Source: Bacillus solimangrovi
Lineage (GTDB): Bacteria > Bacillota > Bacilli > Bacillales > Bacillaceae_N
Direction: 5' to 3'
NCBI RefSeq assembly: GCF_001742425.1
Contig: NZ_MJEH01000015.1
Coordinates: 1-60,301, forward strand
DNA length: 60,301 bases
Shown here: positions 43,365 through 54,753 of the stretch, in pieces
Layout of the letters: every line of letters begins with the position of its first letter
How positions within the stretch are numbered: the first letter of the stretch is position 1
Position numbers and translations under genes: made by a program
Notes under the pieces: generated by a model
What the model was told of the DNA's origin: nothing
Database searches by the model: none
The model's input: only the letters and a program-made list of their open reading frames with translations

Positions 43365-43547
43365 TTGGCTAAAAAATTGGATATTACCCTCAAGCGCAGC
43401 CTTATCGGTCGTCCAGAGGATCAACGAGTTACTGTAAGAACTCTTGGTTTGCGCAAATTGAACCAAACAGTTGAACATGAAGATAACCCAGCTATTCGTG
43501 GGATGATTAATAAAGTATCTCATCTTCTAGAAGTAAACGAAAAGTAA
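43365..43547 (+). CDS. rpmD: 50S ribosomal protein L30
   Basis: The 60-residue L30 contains the conserved [22 protein letters not shown] start and an [11 protein letters not shown] end. The start is TTG, giving MAKKLDITL, after AAGGAGGG; no ATG fits. Confidence 0.96.
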   Translation: MAKKLDITLKRSLIGRPEDQRVTVRTLGLRKLNQTVEHEDNPAIRGMINKVSHLLEVNEK

Positions 43548-43575
43548 TCACCCTGATAAAGAGGAGGTGCACGAA

Positions 43576-44016
43576 ATGAAACTTCATGAATTAAAACCAG
43601 CTGAAGGCTCACGTAAAACACGTAATCGCGTTGGTCGCGGAATGGGTTCAGGTAATGGTAAAACTTCAGGTCGTGGACATAAAGGTCAAAAAGCTCGCTC
43701 TGGCGGCGGTGTTCGTCCAGGATTTGAAGGTGGTCAAATGCCTTTATTCCAACGCCTACCTAAACGCGGTTTTACTAACATTAATCGTAAAGATTATACT
43801 GTAGTGAACCTTGAAGCATTGAATCGTTTTGAAGAAGGTACGGAGGTTACTCCTGAATTACTTCTTGAAACTGGTGTTGTAAGCAAAGTTAAAGCTGGTA
43901 TTAAAATTCTTGGCAAAGGCCAGGTAGAGAAGAAGTTGACTGTTAAAGCTAACAAATTCTCATCTGCTGCTAAAGAAGCGATTGAGGCTGCTGGCGGTAC
44001 AACTGAGGTGATTTAA
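43576..44016 (+). CDS. rplO: 50S ribosomal protein L15
   Basis: L15 helps late 50S assembly. The 146 residues contain the glycine-rich [19 protein letters not shown] and [19 protein letters not shown] use the ATG at 43576, nine bases after GAGGAGGTG; the GTG at 43567 lies in that site. Its stop overlaps secY by one base. Confidence 0.97.
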   Translation: MKLHELKPAEGSRKTRNRVGRGMGSGNGKTSGRGHKGQKARSGGGVRPGFEGGQMPLFQRLPKRGFTNINRKDYTVVNLEALNRFEEGTEVTPELLLETGVVSKVKAGIKILGKGQVEKKLTVKANKFSSAAKEAIEAAGGTTEVI

Positions 44017-45305
44017 TGTTTCAGACAATCTCCAATATGATGCGTGTAAGTGATATTAGGCGTAAAATTGTTTTTACATTATTGATGCTCATCGTTTTCC
44101 GTCTTGGTAGTTTCATCCCCGTTCCTAACGTGAACGTGGATGTCATTAACTTTGAAGACCAGAACAATGTTTTTGGATTAGTTAATACATTTGCCGGTGG
44201 GGCATTGCAACGCTTCTCAATTTTTGCAATGGGCATCATGCCATATATCACTGCATCCATTATCATTCAGTTGTTGCAAATGGATGTAGTTCCGAAGTTT
44301 GCTGAATGGGCAAAACAAGGAGAGGTAGGAAGACGCAAGTTAACTCAGTTCACTCGCTATGGGACAATTGTGCTTGGATTTATCCAAGCTATTGGTATGT
44401 CTATTGGGTTTAATACAATCTTCCCTGGATTGATTTTAAATCCTGGTATTTCGACATATTTATTCATTGCGTTAGTGTTGACAGCAGGAACAGCTTTCCT
44501 ACTTTGGTTGGGAGAACAAATTACAGCTAAAGGTGTTGGAAATGGTATTTCCATTCTAATCTTTGCTGGAATTGTGGCTGCAATCCCTAATGGAGTAAAC
44601 CAAATTTATGCACAACAATTTGAGGATGCAGGCGAGCAGCTATTTATACGAATTGTGATTGTAGCACTTCTACTAATTGCAATGTTAGCTGTTGTTGTTG
44701 GAGTTATCTTCATTCAACAAGCACTGCGTAAAATCCCAATTCAATATGCTAAACGCCTTGTTGGTCGTAGTCCTGTAGGTGGTCAATCGACACACTTACC
44801 AATCAAAGTGAATGCGGCAGGGGTTATTCCAGTAATCTTTGCAATTTCATTCTTGATTACTCCACCAACAATTGCTGGATTTTTCGGAAATAATGAGGTA
44901 ACTCAATGGATTCAGGCTAATTTTAATTATACTGCTCCTTTTGGAATGGCTGTTTATGTCGTACTCATTATTGCCTTTTCATATTTCTATACTTTTGTTC
45001 AGGTTAATCCAGAACAAATGGCTGAGAACTTAAAGAAGCAAGGTGGATACATTCCTGGGATTCGTCCTGGTAAGAACACTGAAAAATATTTAACGAAGGT
45101 TTTATATCGTTTAACGTTTGTCGGTTCGATCTTCCTTGCGGTAATCGCTGTTTTACCAGTATTCTTTATTCAACTTGCACAGCTTCCGCCTTCCGTTCAA
45201 ATCGGCGGTACAAGTTTGTTAATCGTTGTCGGCGTAGCGCTTGAAACGATGAAACAACTAGAAAGCCAGCTAGTGAAACGCCATTACAAAGGTTTTCTGA
45301 AATAA
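44016..45305 (+). CDS. secY: Preprotein translocase subunit SecY
   Basis: SecY is the protein-conducting channel. The 429 residues hold ten membrane helices; the pore and lateral-gate helix has the conserved GIMPYITASIIIQLLQ, and the cytoplasmic loop has NPEQMAENLKKQGGYIPGIRPG. Its ATG shares one base with the rplO stop, so translation is coupled. SecE is encoded about 26 kb upstream. Confidence 0.98.
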   Translation: MFQTISNMMRVSDIRRKIVFTLLMLIVFRLGSFIPVPNVNVDVINFEDQNNVFGLVNTFAGGALQRFSIFAMGIMPYITASIIIQLLQMDVVPKFAEWAKQGEVGRRKLTQFTRYGTIVLGFIQAIGMSIGFNTIFPGLILNPGISTYLFIALVLTAGTAFLLWLGEQITAKGVGNGISILIFAGIVAAIPNGVNQIYAQQFEDAGEQLFIRIVIVALLLIAMLAVVVGVIFIQQALRKIPIQYAKRLVGRSPVGGQSTHLPIKVNAAGVIPVIFAISFLITPPTIAGFFGNNEVTQWIQANFNYTAPFGMAVYVVLIIAFSYFYTFVQVNPEQMAENLKKQGGYIPGIRPGKNTEKYLTKVLYRLTFVGSIFLAVIAVLPVFFIQLAQLPPSVQIGGTSLLIVVGVALETMKQLESQLVKRHYKGFLK

Positions 45306-45356
45306 AACATTGAGGAGTGGGAATGTTTAGTTCCCACATAACCTCAAGGGAATTAA

Positions 45357-46765
<1,409 letters not shown>

Positions 46766-46781
46766 GTGAAGGTGATAATGG

Positions 46782-47117
46782 GTGAACGAATCAGAATCGA
46801 GCCCTCGAATAGGTCAGCTAGTTCAAGTACTGCAAGGGAAAGAAATTGGCACTTATTCGATAGTTATCAGCATACTCGATAATCGTTTTGTGTTGATTGC
46901 AGATGGTGACCGTAGAAAATTCGACCGTCCTAAGAAAAAAAACGTCAATCACCTAAAGTGGTTTGATTACATTTCTCCTGAAGTTCAGAACAGTATCGAA
47001 GAAACAGGTCGAGTGACCAACGGTAAACTTAGGTTTGCAGTTACGAAGTTTGTGAATGAAAAAGTTACTGAATTCGAGAAGGGAGAGCAACTTGATGGCG
47101 AAAGACGATGTAATTGA
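46782..47117 (+). CDS. ybzG: KOW-domain RNA-binding protein (L14e-like)
   Basis: This 111-residue protein has an N-terminal KOW-type fold ([22 protein letters not shown]) related to archaeal L14e, followed by a basic [15 protein letters not shown] stretch. Homologues stand at this place in many Firmicutes, but their function is unknown; an RNA-binding or ribosome-linked role is an inference. The start is GTG at 46782 behind GAAGGTGAT. The last 23 bases overlap infA in another frame. Confidence 0.85.
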   Translation: MNESESSPRIGQLVQVLQGKEIGTYSIVISILDNRFVLIADGDRRKFDRPKKKNVNHLKWFDYISPEVQNSIEETGRVTNGKLRFAVTKFVNEKVTEFEKGEQLDGERRCN

Positions 47118-47313
47118 AGTTGAAGGAACCATTGTTGAGACATTGCCAAATGCGATGTTCAAGGTAGAACTTGAAAACGGTCATACAGTTTTAGCTCATG
47201 TATCAGGTAAAATTCGTATGCACTTTATTCGTATCTTGCCAGGTGATAAAGTCACTGTTGAACTTTCACCATATGACTTGACACGTGGTCGTATCACTTA
47301 TCGTTATAAATAA
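47095..47313 (+). CDS. infA: Translation initiation factor IF-1
   Basis: IF-1 occupies the A site during initiation. The 72-residue OB-fold protein begins [19 protein letters not shown] and contains [19 protein letters not shown]. The ATG at 47095 has GAAGGGAGAG upstream, inside the KOW gene; it overlaps that gene by 23 bases, so coupling is likely. Confidence 0.98.
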   Translation: MAKDDVIEVEGTIVETLPNAMFKVELENGHTVLAHVSGKIRMHFIRILPGDKVTVELSPYDLTRGRITYRYK

Positions 47314-47345
47314 TGAAAGCACTCCGCGATACCAAGGAGGTTTAA

Positions 47346-47462
<117 letters not shown>

Positions 47463-47486
47463 TCCTGAGGAGGTGCAAAACTTAAT

Positions 47487-47852
47487 ATGGCTCGTATTGC
47501 AGGTGTAGATATTCCTCGTGAAAAACGAATCGTTATTTCTTTAACATATATCTATGGTATTGGTAACTCTACTGCACAGAAAGTTCTAGCTGAAGCTGGT
47601 GTTTCTGAGCATACACGTGTACGCGATCTTACTGAAGATGAACTTAATAAAATCCGTGATATCGTTGATGCATATAAAGTAGAGGGTGACCTTCGTCGTG
47701 AAATCTCATTAAACATCAAACGTCTTATTGAGATTGGTTCTTATCGTGGCATTCGCCATCGTCGCGGACTACCTGTACGTGGACAGAACTCTAAGAACAA
47801 TGCTCGTACGCGTAAAGGTCCTCGTCGTACAGTAGCAAACAAGAAGAAATAA
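47487..47852 (+). CDS. rpsM: 30S ribosomal protein S13
   Basis: S13 bridges to the 50S subunit and contacts P-site tRNA. The 121 residues contain [19 protein letters not shown] and [26 protein letters not shown] lies before it with a spacing of about 12 bases, slightly long. Confidence 0.98.
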   Translation: MARIAGVDIPREKRIVISLTYIYGIGNSTAQKVLAEAGVSEHTRVRDLTEDELNKIRDIVDAYKVEGDLRREISLNIKRLIEIGSYRGIRHRRGLPVRGQNSKNNARTRKGPRRTVANKKK

Positions 47853-47877
47853 TTGTTAAAAAGGAGGTTAACGTACA

Positions 47878-48270
47878 ATGGCTCGCAAGAAAACTAATAC
47901 ACGTAAACGTCGTGTGAAAAAGAATATTGAGACTGGTATTGCGCATATCCGCTCAACATTTAACAATACAATCGTAATGATCACTGATGTACACGGTAAC
48001 GCTGTATCTTGGTCTAGTGCTGGTGCACTCGGTTTCAGAGGTTCTCGTAAGTCTACTCCATTTGCTGCTCAAATGGCTGCAGAAGCTGCTGCAAAGACAG
48101 CTATGGAACATGGAATGAAATCTCTTGAAGTTACTGTTAAAGGTCCTGGTGCAGGTCGTGAAGCTGCAATCCGTGCACTTCAATCAGCTGGTCTTGAAGT
48201 TACAGCGATTGTAGATGTTACACCAGTTCCACATAACGGTTGCCGCCCACCAAAACGTCGTCGTGTATAA
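47878..48270 (+). CDS. rpsK: 30S ribosomal protein S11
   Basis: S11 lies on the platform near the E site and Shine-Dalgarno helix. The 130 residues contain [15 protein letters not shown] and end [22 protein letters not shown] precedes the ATG. Confidence 0.98.
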   Translation: MARKKTNTRKRRVKKNIETGIAHIRSTFNNTIVMITDVHGNAVSWSSAGALGFRGSRKSTPFAAQMAAEAAAKTAMEHGMKSLEVTVKGPGAGREAAIRALQSAGLEVTAIVDVTPVPHNGCRPPKRRRV

Positions 48271-48324
48271 TAAACGCGTATAGAATTCAGATCCCTGTCT
48301 ATAATGGGATATGATAGAGTATTT

Positions 48325-48408
48325 GCAAGTTCCGTGAAAAACTGAATTGTTGTGCACAGTTGGGAACTGCTATTGGGGAATTTCGGTTAGCGTAGCCCGC
48401 GCTGACCG
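48325..48408 (+). promoter_or_regulatory. Structured leader between rpsK and rpoA
   Basis: Two hairpins fill this gap. The first joins GC-A-AGTTCC (48325-48333) with GGAACT-GC (48363-48370), with AACTG (48340-48344) and CAGTT (48357-48361) inside. The second pairs CGGTTAGCG (48384-48392) with CGCTGACCG (48400-48408), one T-G, seven-base loop. A TATAAT (48300-48305) lies upstream without a -35. The function is unknown; control or processing of rpoA mRNA is an inference. Confidence 0.5.
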
Positions 48409-48440
48409 GGGTTTCGACGTTTTGAAGGAGGGTTTATTGA

Positions 48441-49385
48441 ATGATTGAAATTGAAAAACCGAAAATCGAAACGGTTGAAATCAGCGATGATGCCACATTT
48501 GGAAAATTTGTCGTCGAACCGCTTGAGCGTGGATATGGAACAACATTAGGAAACTCCTTACGTCGTATTCTACTATCCTCACTCCCAGGTGCTGCTGTAA
48601 CATCTGTTAAGATAGACGGCGTTCAACATGAGTTCTCTACAGTTGATGGAGTTGTAGAAGATGTAACGACTATTATCCTGAATCTGAAGAAGTTGGCTTT
48701 AAAGATCTACTCTGACGAAGAGAAGACTCTTGAAATCGACATTCAAGGAGAAGGTGTTGTAACAGCTGCTGATATTACGCATGATAGTGATGTAGAAATC
48801 CTTAATCCAGATTTGGTTATTGCCACTTTAGATAAAGGTGCTAACTTCCGCATGCGTTTGACTGCTAAGCGTGGACGTGGTTACAATCCAGCAGATGCTA
48901 ACAAAAGTGATGACCAACCAATCGGAGTAGTTCCGATTGATTCTATTTACACGCCAGTCACTCGAGTTACGTATCAAGTCGAGAATACTCGTGTAGGTCA
49001 AGTTACAAACTACGATAAGTTAACCCTTGATGTTTGGACAGACGGTAGTATTCGACCAGAAGAAGCAGTGTCACTTGGAGCTAAAATTCTAACTGAACAC
49101 TTGAATATCTTTGTTGGTCTCACAGATGAAGCTCAAAAAGCTGAAATCATGGTTGAGAAAGAAGAAGACCAAAAAGAAAAAGTACTTGAAATGACAATTG
49201 AAGAGCTTGATTTATCGGTTCGTTCTTATAATTGCTTGAAGCGTGCTGGAATTAACACTGTTCAAGAGCTTGCTAACAAGTCAGAAGATGATATGATGAA
49301 AGTCCGTAACTTGGGTCGTAAATCACTTGAGGAAGTGAAGAACAAGTTGGTAGATCTTGGTTTAGGTTTACGTAAGGAAGAATAG
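48441..49385 (+). CDS. rpoA: DNA-directed RNA polymerase subunit alpha
   Basis: RpoA dimerises to start RNA polymerase assembly. The N-terminal domain (about 1-230) contains [23 protein letters not shown]; the C-terminal domain (about 250-314) has [21 protein letters not shown], which binds UP elements and activators such as Spx. AAGGAGGG precedes the ATG. Confidence 0.98.
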   Translation: MIEIEKPKIETVEISDDATFGKFVVEPLERGYGTTLGNSLRRILLSSLPGAAVTSVKIDGVQHEFSTVDGVVEDVTTIILNLKKLALKIYSDEEKTLEIDIQGEGVVTAADITHDSDVEILNPDLVIATLDKGANFRMRLTAKRGRGYNPADANKSDDQPIGVVPIDSIYTPVTRVTYQVENTRVGQVTNYDKLTLDVWTDGSIRPEEAVSLGAKILTEHLNIFVGLTDEAQKAEIMVEKEEDQKEKVLEMTIEELDLSVRSYNCLKRAGINTVQELANKSEDDMMKVRNLGRKSLEEVKNKLVDLGLGLRKEE

Positions 49386-49446
49386 TCACTCATTAGAACG
49401 ATATAGATATTTGAAAGCTAACATTCAACAAAGGAGGGAACCTCTC

Positions 49447-49809
49447 ATGGCATATGGAAAATTAGGACGTAAATCTGCACAACGTAAAGCACTTCTTCGT
49501 GATCTTACTGCTGACCTGTTTATCAATGAGCGTATTGAAACAACAGAAGCAAGAGCTAAAGAATTGCGTTCAGTAGCAGAAAAAATGATCACTTTCGGAA
49601 AACGTGGTGATTTACACGCTCGTCGTCAAGCTTCACAATTTATTCGCAATGAAGTAGCAAATGAAGAAACTGGTGAGAAAGTTCTTCAAAAACTATTCGG
49701 CGATATCGCACCTCGTTATGCAGACCGTCAAGGCGGATACACTCGTATTATGAAAGTAGGTCCTCGCCGCGGTGATGGTGCACCAATGGTAATCATCGAA
49801 CTTGTGTAA
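49447..49809 (+). CDS. rplQ: 50S ribosomal protein L17
   Basis: L17 lies at the tunnel exit. The 120 residues begin [20 protein letters not shown] and contain [14 protein letters not shown]. The ATG at 49447 has AAAGGAGGG upstream; the longer open frame starts in the rpoA-rplQ gap. It is the last gene before the cluster terminator. Confidence 0.97.
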   Translation: MAYGKLGRKSAQRKALLRDLTADLFINERIETTEARAKELRSVAEKMITFGKRGDLHARRQASQFIRNEVANEETGEKVLQKLFGDIAPRYADRQGGYTRIMKVGPRRGDGAPMVIIELV

Positions 49810-49826
49810 TTATATAACACAAACTT

Positions 49827-49876
49827 AAAAGGGCGGGACAGAATCATTATGAATCTGATTCTAGGCCCTTTTTTTG
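49827..49876 (+). terminator. Terminator of the S10-spc-alpha cluster
   Basis: AAAAGGG (49827-49833) pairs with the CCCTTTT near 49866-49872, and an inner helix AGAATCA (49840-49846) with TGATTCT (49856-49862) extends it; a long T run follows. It should end the 15-kb transcript. Confidence 0.88.
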
Positions 49877-49879
49877 TTT

Positions 49880-49926
49880 AGAAAAATATCGACTTTCACT
49901 AATCTAGTGACAAGTCGTATTTTTCT
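49880..49926. other. Long near-perfect hairpin after rplQ
   Basis: AGAAAAATA (49880-49888) with TATTTTTCT (49918-49926), CGACTT (49890-49895) with AAGTCG (49912-49917), and TCACTA (49896-49901) with TAGTGA (49905-49910) give about 21 pairs and two single-base bulges. With T at one end and A at the other, it could terminate from both sides. The rest of the 415-base gap, 49927-50224, holds a small hairpin (TTTCCT 50153-50158 with AGGAAA 50181-50186, ATATG with CATAT inside) and no clear promoter. Confidence 0.6.
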
Positions 49927-50224
49927 AATCAGAATATTTTTTATTGCGTGATAATTAGTTCTATGCAAATAGACACGAATTATGTATGATGAGCTCTGTA
50001 AATTGAAAGATAGTAATTACTCGTTTAAGACTCTGTCATTCTCAGTAAATGAGACTTCACTTTGATTATTAACATCTTTTCATCCTAAACGATTATTCGT
50101 AATACTGAAGTAGCTCTAATCAGAATCATCATTTGTAATTCTAAAAATAAACTTTCCTGAGGATATGAGACATATTTCCGAGGAAATTGTCGAAATCACT
50201 CCGAGTGGAAGGGGATAAAACGAA

Positions 50225-51064
50225 TTGGACAAGTTATTATCTGTGAACAATTTATATTATAAATACCCAAACGCTGAGAAATGGGCATTAGAAGATGTGA
50301 ACTTATCTTTAAAACGTGGAGAATGGACTGCAGTAGTGGGTCATAATGGTTCAGGGAAATCTACTTTAGCAAAACTTTTAAACGGTCTATTAATACCTGA
50401 ACAAGGTAATGTTGTGTTAGATGATGATATAGAAGTTAATGAAGATACGGTATGGGAAGTACGTAAACGTGTCGGTATGGTGTTCCAGAACCCTGATAAT
50501 CAGTTTGTCGGGGCTACAGTAAGAGATGATGTGGCTTTTGGGTTGGAAAACATCGGTATTCCGCGTGAAGAAATGGTTAAGCGAATCGAACATGCTCTTC
50601 AAGATGTGAAGATGACGGATTTTCTGAATCAAGAGCCGCACCATCTATCTGGTGGACAAAAACAACGCGTTGCGATAGCTGGAATAATTGCTTTACAACC
50701 TTCGCTTATGATCCTTGATGAATCAACTTCTATGTTAGATCCATCAGGTAGAAAAGAGGTTGTTGAGACAGTTAGGGACTTACAACGTAAAACTGAAATG
50801 ACGGTCATATCAATTACACATGAGCTTGAAGAAATTATTGAAGCTGATCGTGTGATTGTAATGAATCAAGGGAAAGTATACAAAGAAGGAACACCACATG
50901 AACTCTTTGAACAAGCTGATGAACTAACTGAAATTGGCCTTGATTTACCATTTACGATTCAATTGAGTCGTGAATTAGAGAAATGTGGTATAGACGTTGA
51001 CGGTGTATACCTTACCCATGGGGAAATGGTGGATAGACTATGGAAATTGTATTCAAAGATGTAG
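50225..51064 (+). CDS. ecfA1: ECF transporter ATPase EcfA1
   Basis: EcfA1 is one of two ATPases that power group II energy-coupling-factor transporters for vitamins and metals, shared by many S components. The 279 residues hold Walker A GHNGSGKST, signature LSGGQKQR and Walker B LMILDESTSMLD. The ECF-type Glu is replaced by Ser after the Walker B Asp-Glu, as usual in EcfA1. The start is TTG, nine bases after AAGGGGA. It overlaps ecfA2 by 25 bases. Confidence 0.95.
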   Translation: MDKLLSVNNLYYKYPNAEKWALEDVNLSLKRGEWTAVVGHNGSGKSTLAKLLNGLLIPEQGNVVLDDDIEVNEDTVWEVRKRVGMVFQNPDNQFVGATVRDDVAFGLENIGIPREEMVKRIEHALQDVKMTDFLNQEPHHLSGGQKQRVAIAGIIALQPSLMILDESTSMLDPSGRKEVVETVRDLQRKTEMTVISITHELEEIIEADRVIVMNQGKVYKEGTPHELFEQADELTEIGLDLPFTIQLSRELEKCGIDVDGVYLTHGEMVDRLWKLYSKM

Positions 51065-51909
51065 AGCATCGTTATCAAATTCATACTCCCTTTGAGAGAA
51101 CTGCCCTATATGACATTAATTTAGCAATTCCTGAAAATGCATACTATGCAGTAATCGGTCACACTGGATCTGGTAAGTCTACGTTAGTACAACATTTAAA
51201 TGCCTTATTAAAACCAACGAAGGGAAAGGTTGAGGCTGGAGAATTTGTTATCTCTTCTAATAAAAAAGCGAAAGATTTGAAAGCGTTACGAAAGAAAGTT
51301 GGTATGGTCTTTCAATATCCTGAACATCAGTTGTTTGAAGAAACTGTGGAAAAGGATATATGTTTTGCACCTATAAATTATGGGGTGTCTGAAGAAGATG
51401 CGAAAATAATAGCTAAAGAGTCATTGAATGCTGTAGGACTACCTGAGGAGCTGTTAACGCGTTCTCCATTTGATTTAAGTGGGGGGCAAATGCGTCGTGT
51501 TGCAATTGCAGGTGTTCTTGCAATGGAGCCGGATGTCCTTGTATTAGATGAACCAACAGCAGGTCTTGATCCAAAGGGTCGTAAGGAAATGATGGCTCTC
51601 TTTCAACAATTACATGAACAAAAAGGGCTTACCATTATTCTTGTAACACATAATATGAATGATGCAGCTAAATATGCTGAACATATTTTTGTTATGGATC
51701 AAGCAACGTTATATATGGAAGGTACACCGAGAGAAGTATTTTCTGAAGCTGAGCAGTTAAGAGAAATTGGTTTAGATGTACCAGAGTCAGTTGTATTCCT
51801 CCAACAGTTGGAAAAGGTATTTAACACACGTCTAGATTATAATCTTTTTACACCTAAAGAAATTTCCCAACAAATAAAAAGCCTTATGCTTGGAGGTGAC
51901 CAACGATGA
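51040..51909 (+). CDS. ecfA2: ECF transporter ATPase EcfA2
   Basis: EcfA2 pairs with EcfA1 to form the ATPase heterodimer. The 289 residues have Walker [10 protein letters not shown], signature LSGGQMRR and Walker [13 protein letters not shown]. The gene begins inside ecfA1 and ends with a four-base overlap with ecfT, which fits fixed stoichiometry of one complex. Confidence 0.96.
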   Translation: MEIVFKDVEHRYQIHTPFERTALYDINLAIPENAYYAVIGHTGSGKSTLVQHLNALLKPTKGKVEAGEFVISSNKKAKDLKALRKKVGMVFQYPEHQLFEETVEKDICFAPINYGVSEEDAKIIAKESLNAVGLPEELLTRSPFDLSGGQMRRVAIAGVLAMEPDVLVLDEPTAGLDPKGRKEMMALFQQLHEQKGLTIILVTHNMNDAAKYAEHIFVMDQATLYMEGTPREVFSEAEQLREIGLDVPESVVFLQQLEKVFNTRLDYNLFTPKEISQQIKSLMLGGDQR

Positions 51910-52703
51910 TGAACAATTTTATCATTGGTCAGTATGTACCTGGCACATCGATTATTCATCGAATGGACCCACGTTCCAAGCTATTGTCCATTTTCTTCTT
52001 CGTTTTTATCGTTTTTCTTGCAAATAATGCAATTTCTTACACTGTACTTGGCATATTCACAGTTACTGTTGTAATTATATCTCATATTCCTTTCTCATTT
52101 TTATTTCGTGGATTGAAACCAATTCTTTGGATTATTCTTTTTACAGTCATTCTGCATCTGTTTATGACTAAAGAAGGAGAACTTCTTGTTGATTTCGGAT
52201 GGCTTGAAATATATGAAGGTGGGGTTCAACAGGGGATATTTATCTCATGCAGGTTATTATTTTTAATTATGATTACAACATTGTTAACTCTAACGACAAC
52301 TCCTATTGAAATCACTGATGGAATGGAGAACTTATTAGGTCCATTCAAACGTATTGGTGTGCCTGCTCACGAGTTAGCGCTAATGATGTCAATTTCATTA
52401 AGGTTTATCCCGACTTTAATGCAGGAAACAGAAAAAATCATGAAGGCTCAGACAGCTAGAGGTATTGATTTCAGCAGTGGTCCGTTAAAAGATCGAATTA
52501 AAGCCATTGTACCGATGCTTGTTCCGTTATTTATTAGTGCCTTTCGACGCGCAGAAGATTTGGCGTTAGCTATGGAAGCTCGTGGATATCGTGGTGATGC
52601 AGGTCGGACAAAATTAAGAGAGCTGTCATGGAGTACAAAGGATACGTTAGCATTTATTATATTATTATTGCTCGTTGTTGTGCTCTTTCTTCTAAGAGGA
52701 TGA
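51906..52703 (+). CDS. ecfT: ECF transporter transmembrane protein EcfT
   Basis: EcfT couples the ATPases to the substrate-binding S component. The 265 residues have about five membrane helices and two Ala-Arg-Gly coupling motifs, in AQTARGIDF and AMEARGYRG, on the long cytoplasmic helices. GGAGGTGACC inside ecfA2 is the ribosome site. No S component is encoded here, so these are shared group II energizers. Confidence 0.96.
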   Translation: MMNNFIIGQYVPGTSIIHRMDPRSKLLSIFFFVFIVFLANNAISYTVLGIFTVTVVIISHIPFSFLFRGLKPILWIILFTVILHLFMTKEGELLVDFGWLEIYEGGVQQGIFISCRLLFLIMITTLLTLTTTPIEITDGMENLLGPFKRIGVPAHELALMMSISLRFIPTLMQETEKIMKAQTARGIDFSSGPLKDRIKAIVPMLVPLFISAFRRAEDLALAMEARGYRGDAGRTKLRELSWSTKDTLAFIILLLLVVVLFLLRG

Positions 52704-52708
52704 TTGAT

Positions 52709-53461
52709 ATGAATGATTTACAAAGAATCAAATGCACGATTTCATATGATGGCACTAGTTTTAATGGCTATCAAGTACAACCTGATAAACGAACAGTACA
52801 GCAAGAATTAGAGCATGCGTTAAGTCGTATTCATAAAGGGCAAGCTATTAAGGTAGTTGCTTCAGGTAGGACAGATACGGGAGTACATGCTCGTGGCCAA
52901 GTGATTCATTTTGATACGCCACTTTCGATACCCGTTCATAAATGGACATTAGCTCTTAATGCGAATCTACCAGATGACATTGTAGTGAATGAAACTGAAT
53001 ATGTCTCAAATTATTTTCATGCCAGATTCGGTACTAAGAAGAAGGAATATCGCTATTTTGTGAATTTAAGTAAAAAAAGGGATGTTTTTAATCGAAATTA
53101 TATGTACCATTTTCCACGTTCATTAAATATGTCGGATATTGAAGAAGCAGCAAAAGATTTCATCGGTACACACGATTTTACCTCCTTTTGCTCAGCGAGA
53201 AGTGAAGTTGAAGATAAGGTCAGAACGATATATAAAATAGAATGTATACAAGAAGACGATGTGTTGATATTTCGATTCGTTGGAAATGGTTTTCTCTATA
53301 ATATGGTGAGAATCCTCGTAGGTACCTTATTACAGGTTGGTGAGGGCAAAATATCACCTTCCCAAATGTTAGAACTTTTAAATGAGCGAAATCGAGAGCA
53401 TACTGGGGTTACTGCACCGGGGAATGGGCTTTATCTTTGGGAAGTTTCCTATAACAACTAA
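52709..53461 (+). CDS. truA: tRNA pseudouridine(38-40) synthase TruA
   Basis: TruA makes pseudouridine at positions 38-40 of the tRNA anticodon arm. Catalytic Asp56 is in [12 protein letters not shown]. The 250 residues end with the usual [17 protein letters not shown]. The ATG at 52709 is eight bases after AAGAGGA, and five bases after the ecfT stop; a longer frame overlaps ecfT without a site. Confidence 0.96.
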   Translation: MNDLQRIKCTISYDGTSFNGYQVQPDKRTVQQELEHALSRIHKGQAIKVVASGRTDTGVHARGQVIHFDTPLSIPVHKWTLALNANLPDDIVVNETEYVSNYFHARFGTKKKEYRYFVNLSKKRDVFNRNYMYHFPRSLNMSDIEEAAKDFIGTHDFTSFCSARSEVEDKVRTIYKIECIQEDDVLIFRFVGNGFLYNMVRILVGTLLQVGEGKISPSQMLELLNERNREHTGVTAPGNGLYLWEVSYNN

Positions 53462-53479
53462 ACCAGGCGTAACATTTTC

Positions 53480-53507
53480 TTGACATTGACATCAAAAATG
53501 TTATATT
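53480..53507 (+). promoter_or_regulatory. Sigma-A promoter of rplM-rpsI
   Basis: TTGACA occurs twice in a row (53480-53485 and 53486-53491). TATATT (53502-53507) has TGT before it and is 16 bp from the first; a TATTAT at 53504-53509 is 18 bp from it. Either pair makes a good promoter. Confidence 0.75.
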
Positions 53508-53511
53508 ATAT

Positions 53512-53610
53512 CCCTTGGTACTGTTTCTGAATCCGCGATTAGCCCCGGAATTAATCGTGTTGATAATAGACTTTCAGAAATCTAAAGAATTGATCGAATT
53601 ATTAGGAGGG
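53512..53610 (+). promoter_or_regulatory. L13 leader RNA
   Basis: The rplM leader has an outer helix TTTCTGA (53524-53530) with TCAGAAA (53574-53580) and an inner helix GCGATTA (53535-53541) with TAATCGT (53552-53558), and ends just before the ribosome site. A leader element named for L13 is known before rplM-rpsI in Firmicutes; the expected ligand is L13. Confidence 0.75.
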
Positions 53611-53616
53611 AAAACA

Positions 53617-54054
53617 ATGCGTACGACTTTCATGGCTAAGCAAAGTGAAGTTGAACGTAAGTGGTTTGTAGTTGACGCAGAAGGCAAAACATTGGGCCGT
53701 CTTTCAACAGAAGTTGCTTCAATCCTTCGCGGTAAACATAAACCGACTTATACACCACATGTTGACACTGGTGACCATGTGATTATTGTAAATGCAGAGA
53801 AAATTGAACTTACAGGTAAAAAACTAAGTGATAAAATGTACTACCGTCATTCTAATCATCCTGGCGGTCTTAAAGTACGTACTGCTAACGAAATGCGTAC
53901 AAACTATCCTGAGAAGATGCTAGAGATTGCAATCAAAGGTATGCTTCCAAAGGGTTCACTTGGACGTCAAATGGCTAAGAAGTTGCATGTTTACCGTGGT
54001 AGTGAACATCAACATCAAGCACAAAAACCAGAAGTTTACGAACTTCGCGGATAA
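53617..54054 (+). CDS. rplM: 50S ribosomal protein L13
   Basis: L13 is an early 50S assembly protein. The 145 residues contain [20 protein letters not shown] and [17 protein letters not shown] precedes the ATG at 53617. The open frame reaches back into the leader, which is RNA structure, not protein. Confidence 0.98.
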   Translation: MRTTFMAKQSEVERKWFVVDAEGKTLGRLSTEVASILRGKHKPTYTPHVDTGDHVIIVNAEKIELTGKKLSDKMYYRHSNHPGGLKVRTANEMRTNYPEKMLEIAIKGMLPKGSLGRQMAKKLHVYRGSEHQHQAQKPEVYELRG

Positions 54055-54072
54055 TTAAAAGGAGGGTTTACT

Positions 54073-54465
54073 TTGGCACAGGTACAATATTACGGTACAG
54101 GACGTCGTAAGAAATCAGTTGCACGTGTACGTCTAGTTCCTGGTGAAGGCCGCGTTGTTGTTAATGGACGTGACGCAGAAGAGTTCTTTCCACTAGAAAC
54201 TTTACGTGTTATTCTTAAACAACCACTTGCAGCTACAGAAACTGAAGGAAGCTATGATGTACATGTAAATGTAAACGGTGGTGGATATACTGGTCAAGCA
54301 GGAGCTATCCGTCACGGTATTGCACGTGCATTACTTGAAGCTGATCCAGAATACCGCACAACACTTAAGCGTGCTGGATTCTTAACTCGTGACGCTCGTA
54401 TGAAAGAACGTAAGAAATACGGTCTTAAAGGCGCTCGTCGTGCACCTCAGTTCTCAAAACGTTAA
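54073..54465 (+). CDS. rpsI: 30S ribosomal protein S9
   Basis: The C-terminal tail of S9 touches the P-site tRNA anticodon loop; here it ends RRAPQFSKR as it must. The 130 residues include [16 protein letters not shown]. The start is TTG behind GGAGGG, 18 bases after rplM. Confidence 0.98.
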   Translation: MAQVQYYGTGRRKKSVARVRLVPGEGRVVVNGRDAEEFFPLETLRVILKQPLAATETEGSYDVHVNVNGGGYTGQAGAIRHGIARALLEADPEYRTTLKRAGFLTRDARMKERKKYGLKGARRAPQFSKR

Positions 54466-54476
54466 TATATCTATCT

Positions 54477-54508
54477 ACACTCCAGCTATATTCAGCTGGG
54501 GTGTTTTC
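54477..54508 (+). terminator. Terminator after rpsI
   Basis: ACACTCCAGCT (54477-54487) pairs with AGCTGGGGTGT (54494-54504), one wobble, and TTTTC follows. The next 245 bases up to ybaK are AT-rich and show no clear element. Confidence 0.9.
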
Positions 54509-54753
54509 TTTATTAATAAAAAGTGTGTGAGAACAATATCATACTTTTACAGAATCAGAATAATCCTAACCTCAAATCAATAACCATTAGTAAGAAACCT
54601 CTATATATTTTCTATTCCTATCTTAACCACCACTAACAATGAAATAACAGTCCCATCCTAATAGACTTTTTATTTAAACATAACTTGAAAAGATAATGGT
54701 TTTTTGCATGAATTCTTCAAGATGTGAGAAAAACTAAGTAAAAAAAGGCGTGA

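Noticed and set aside
48300-48315. TATAAT and TATGAT before rpoA as a promoter
   Set aside because: No -35 hexamer at 16-18 bp and no extended -10. Such hexamers are common by chance here.
53515-53616. A 34-residue N-terminal extension of L13
   Set aside because: It lies in the L13 leader, while the ATG at 53617 has a strong Shine-Dalgarno and the family N-terminus.
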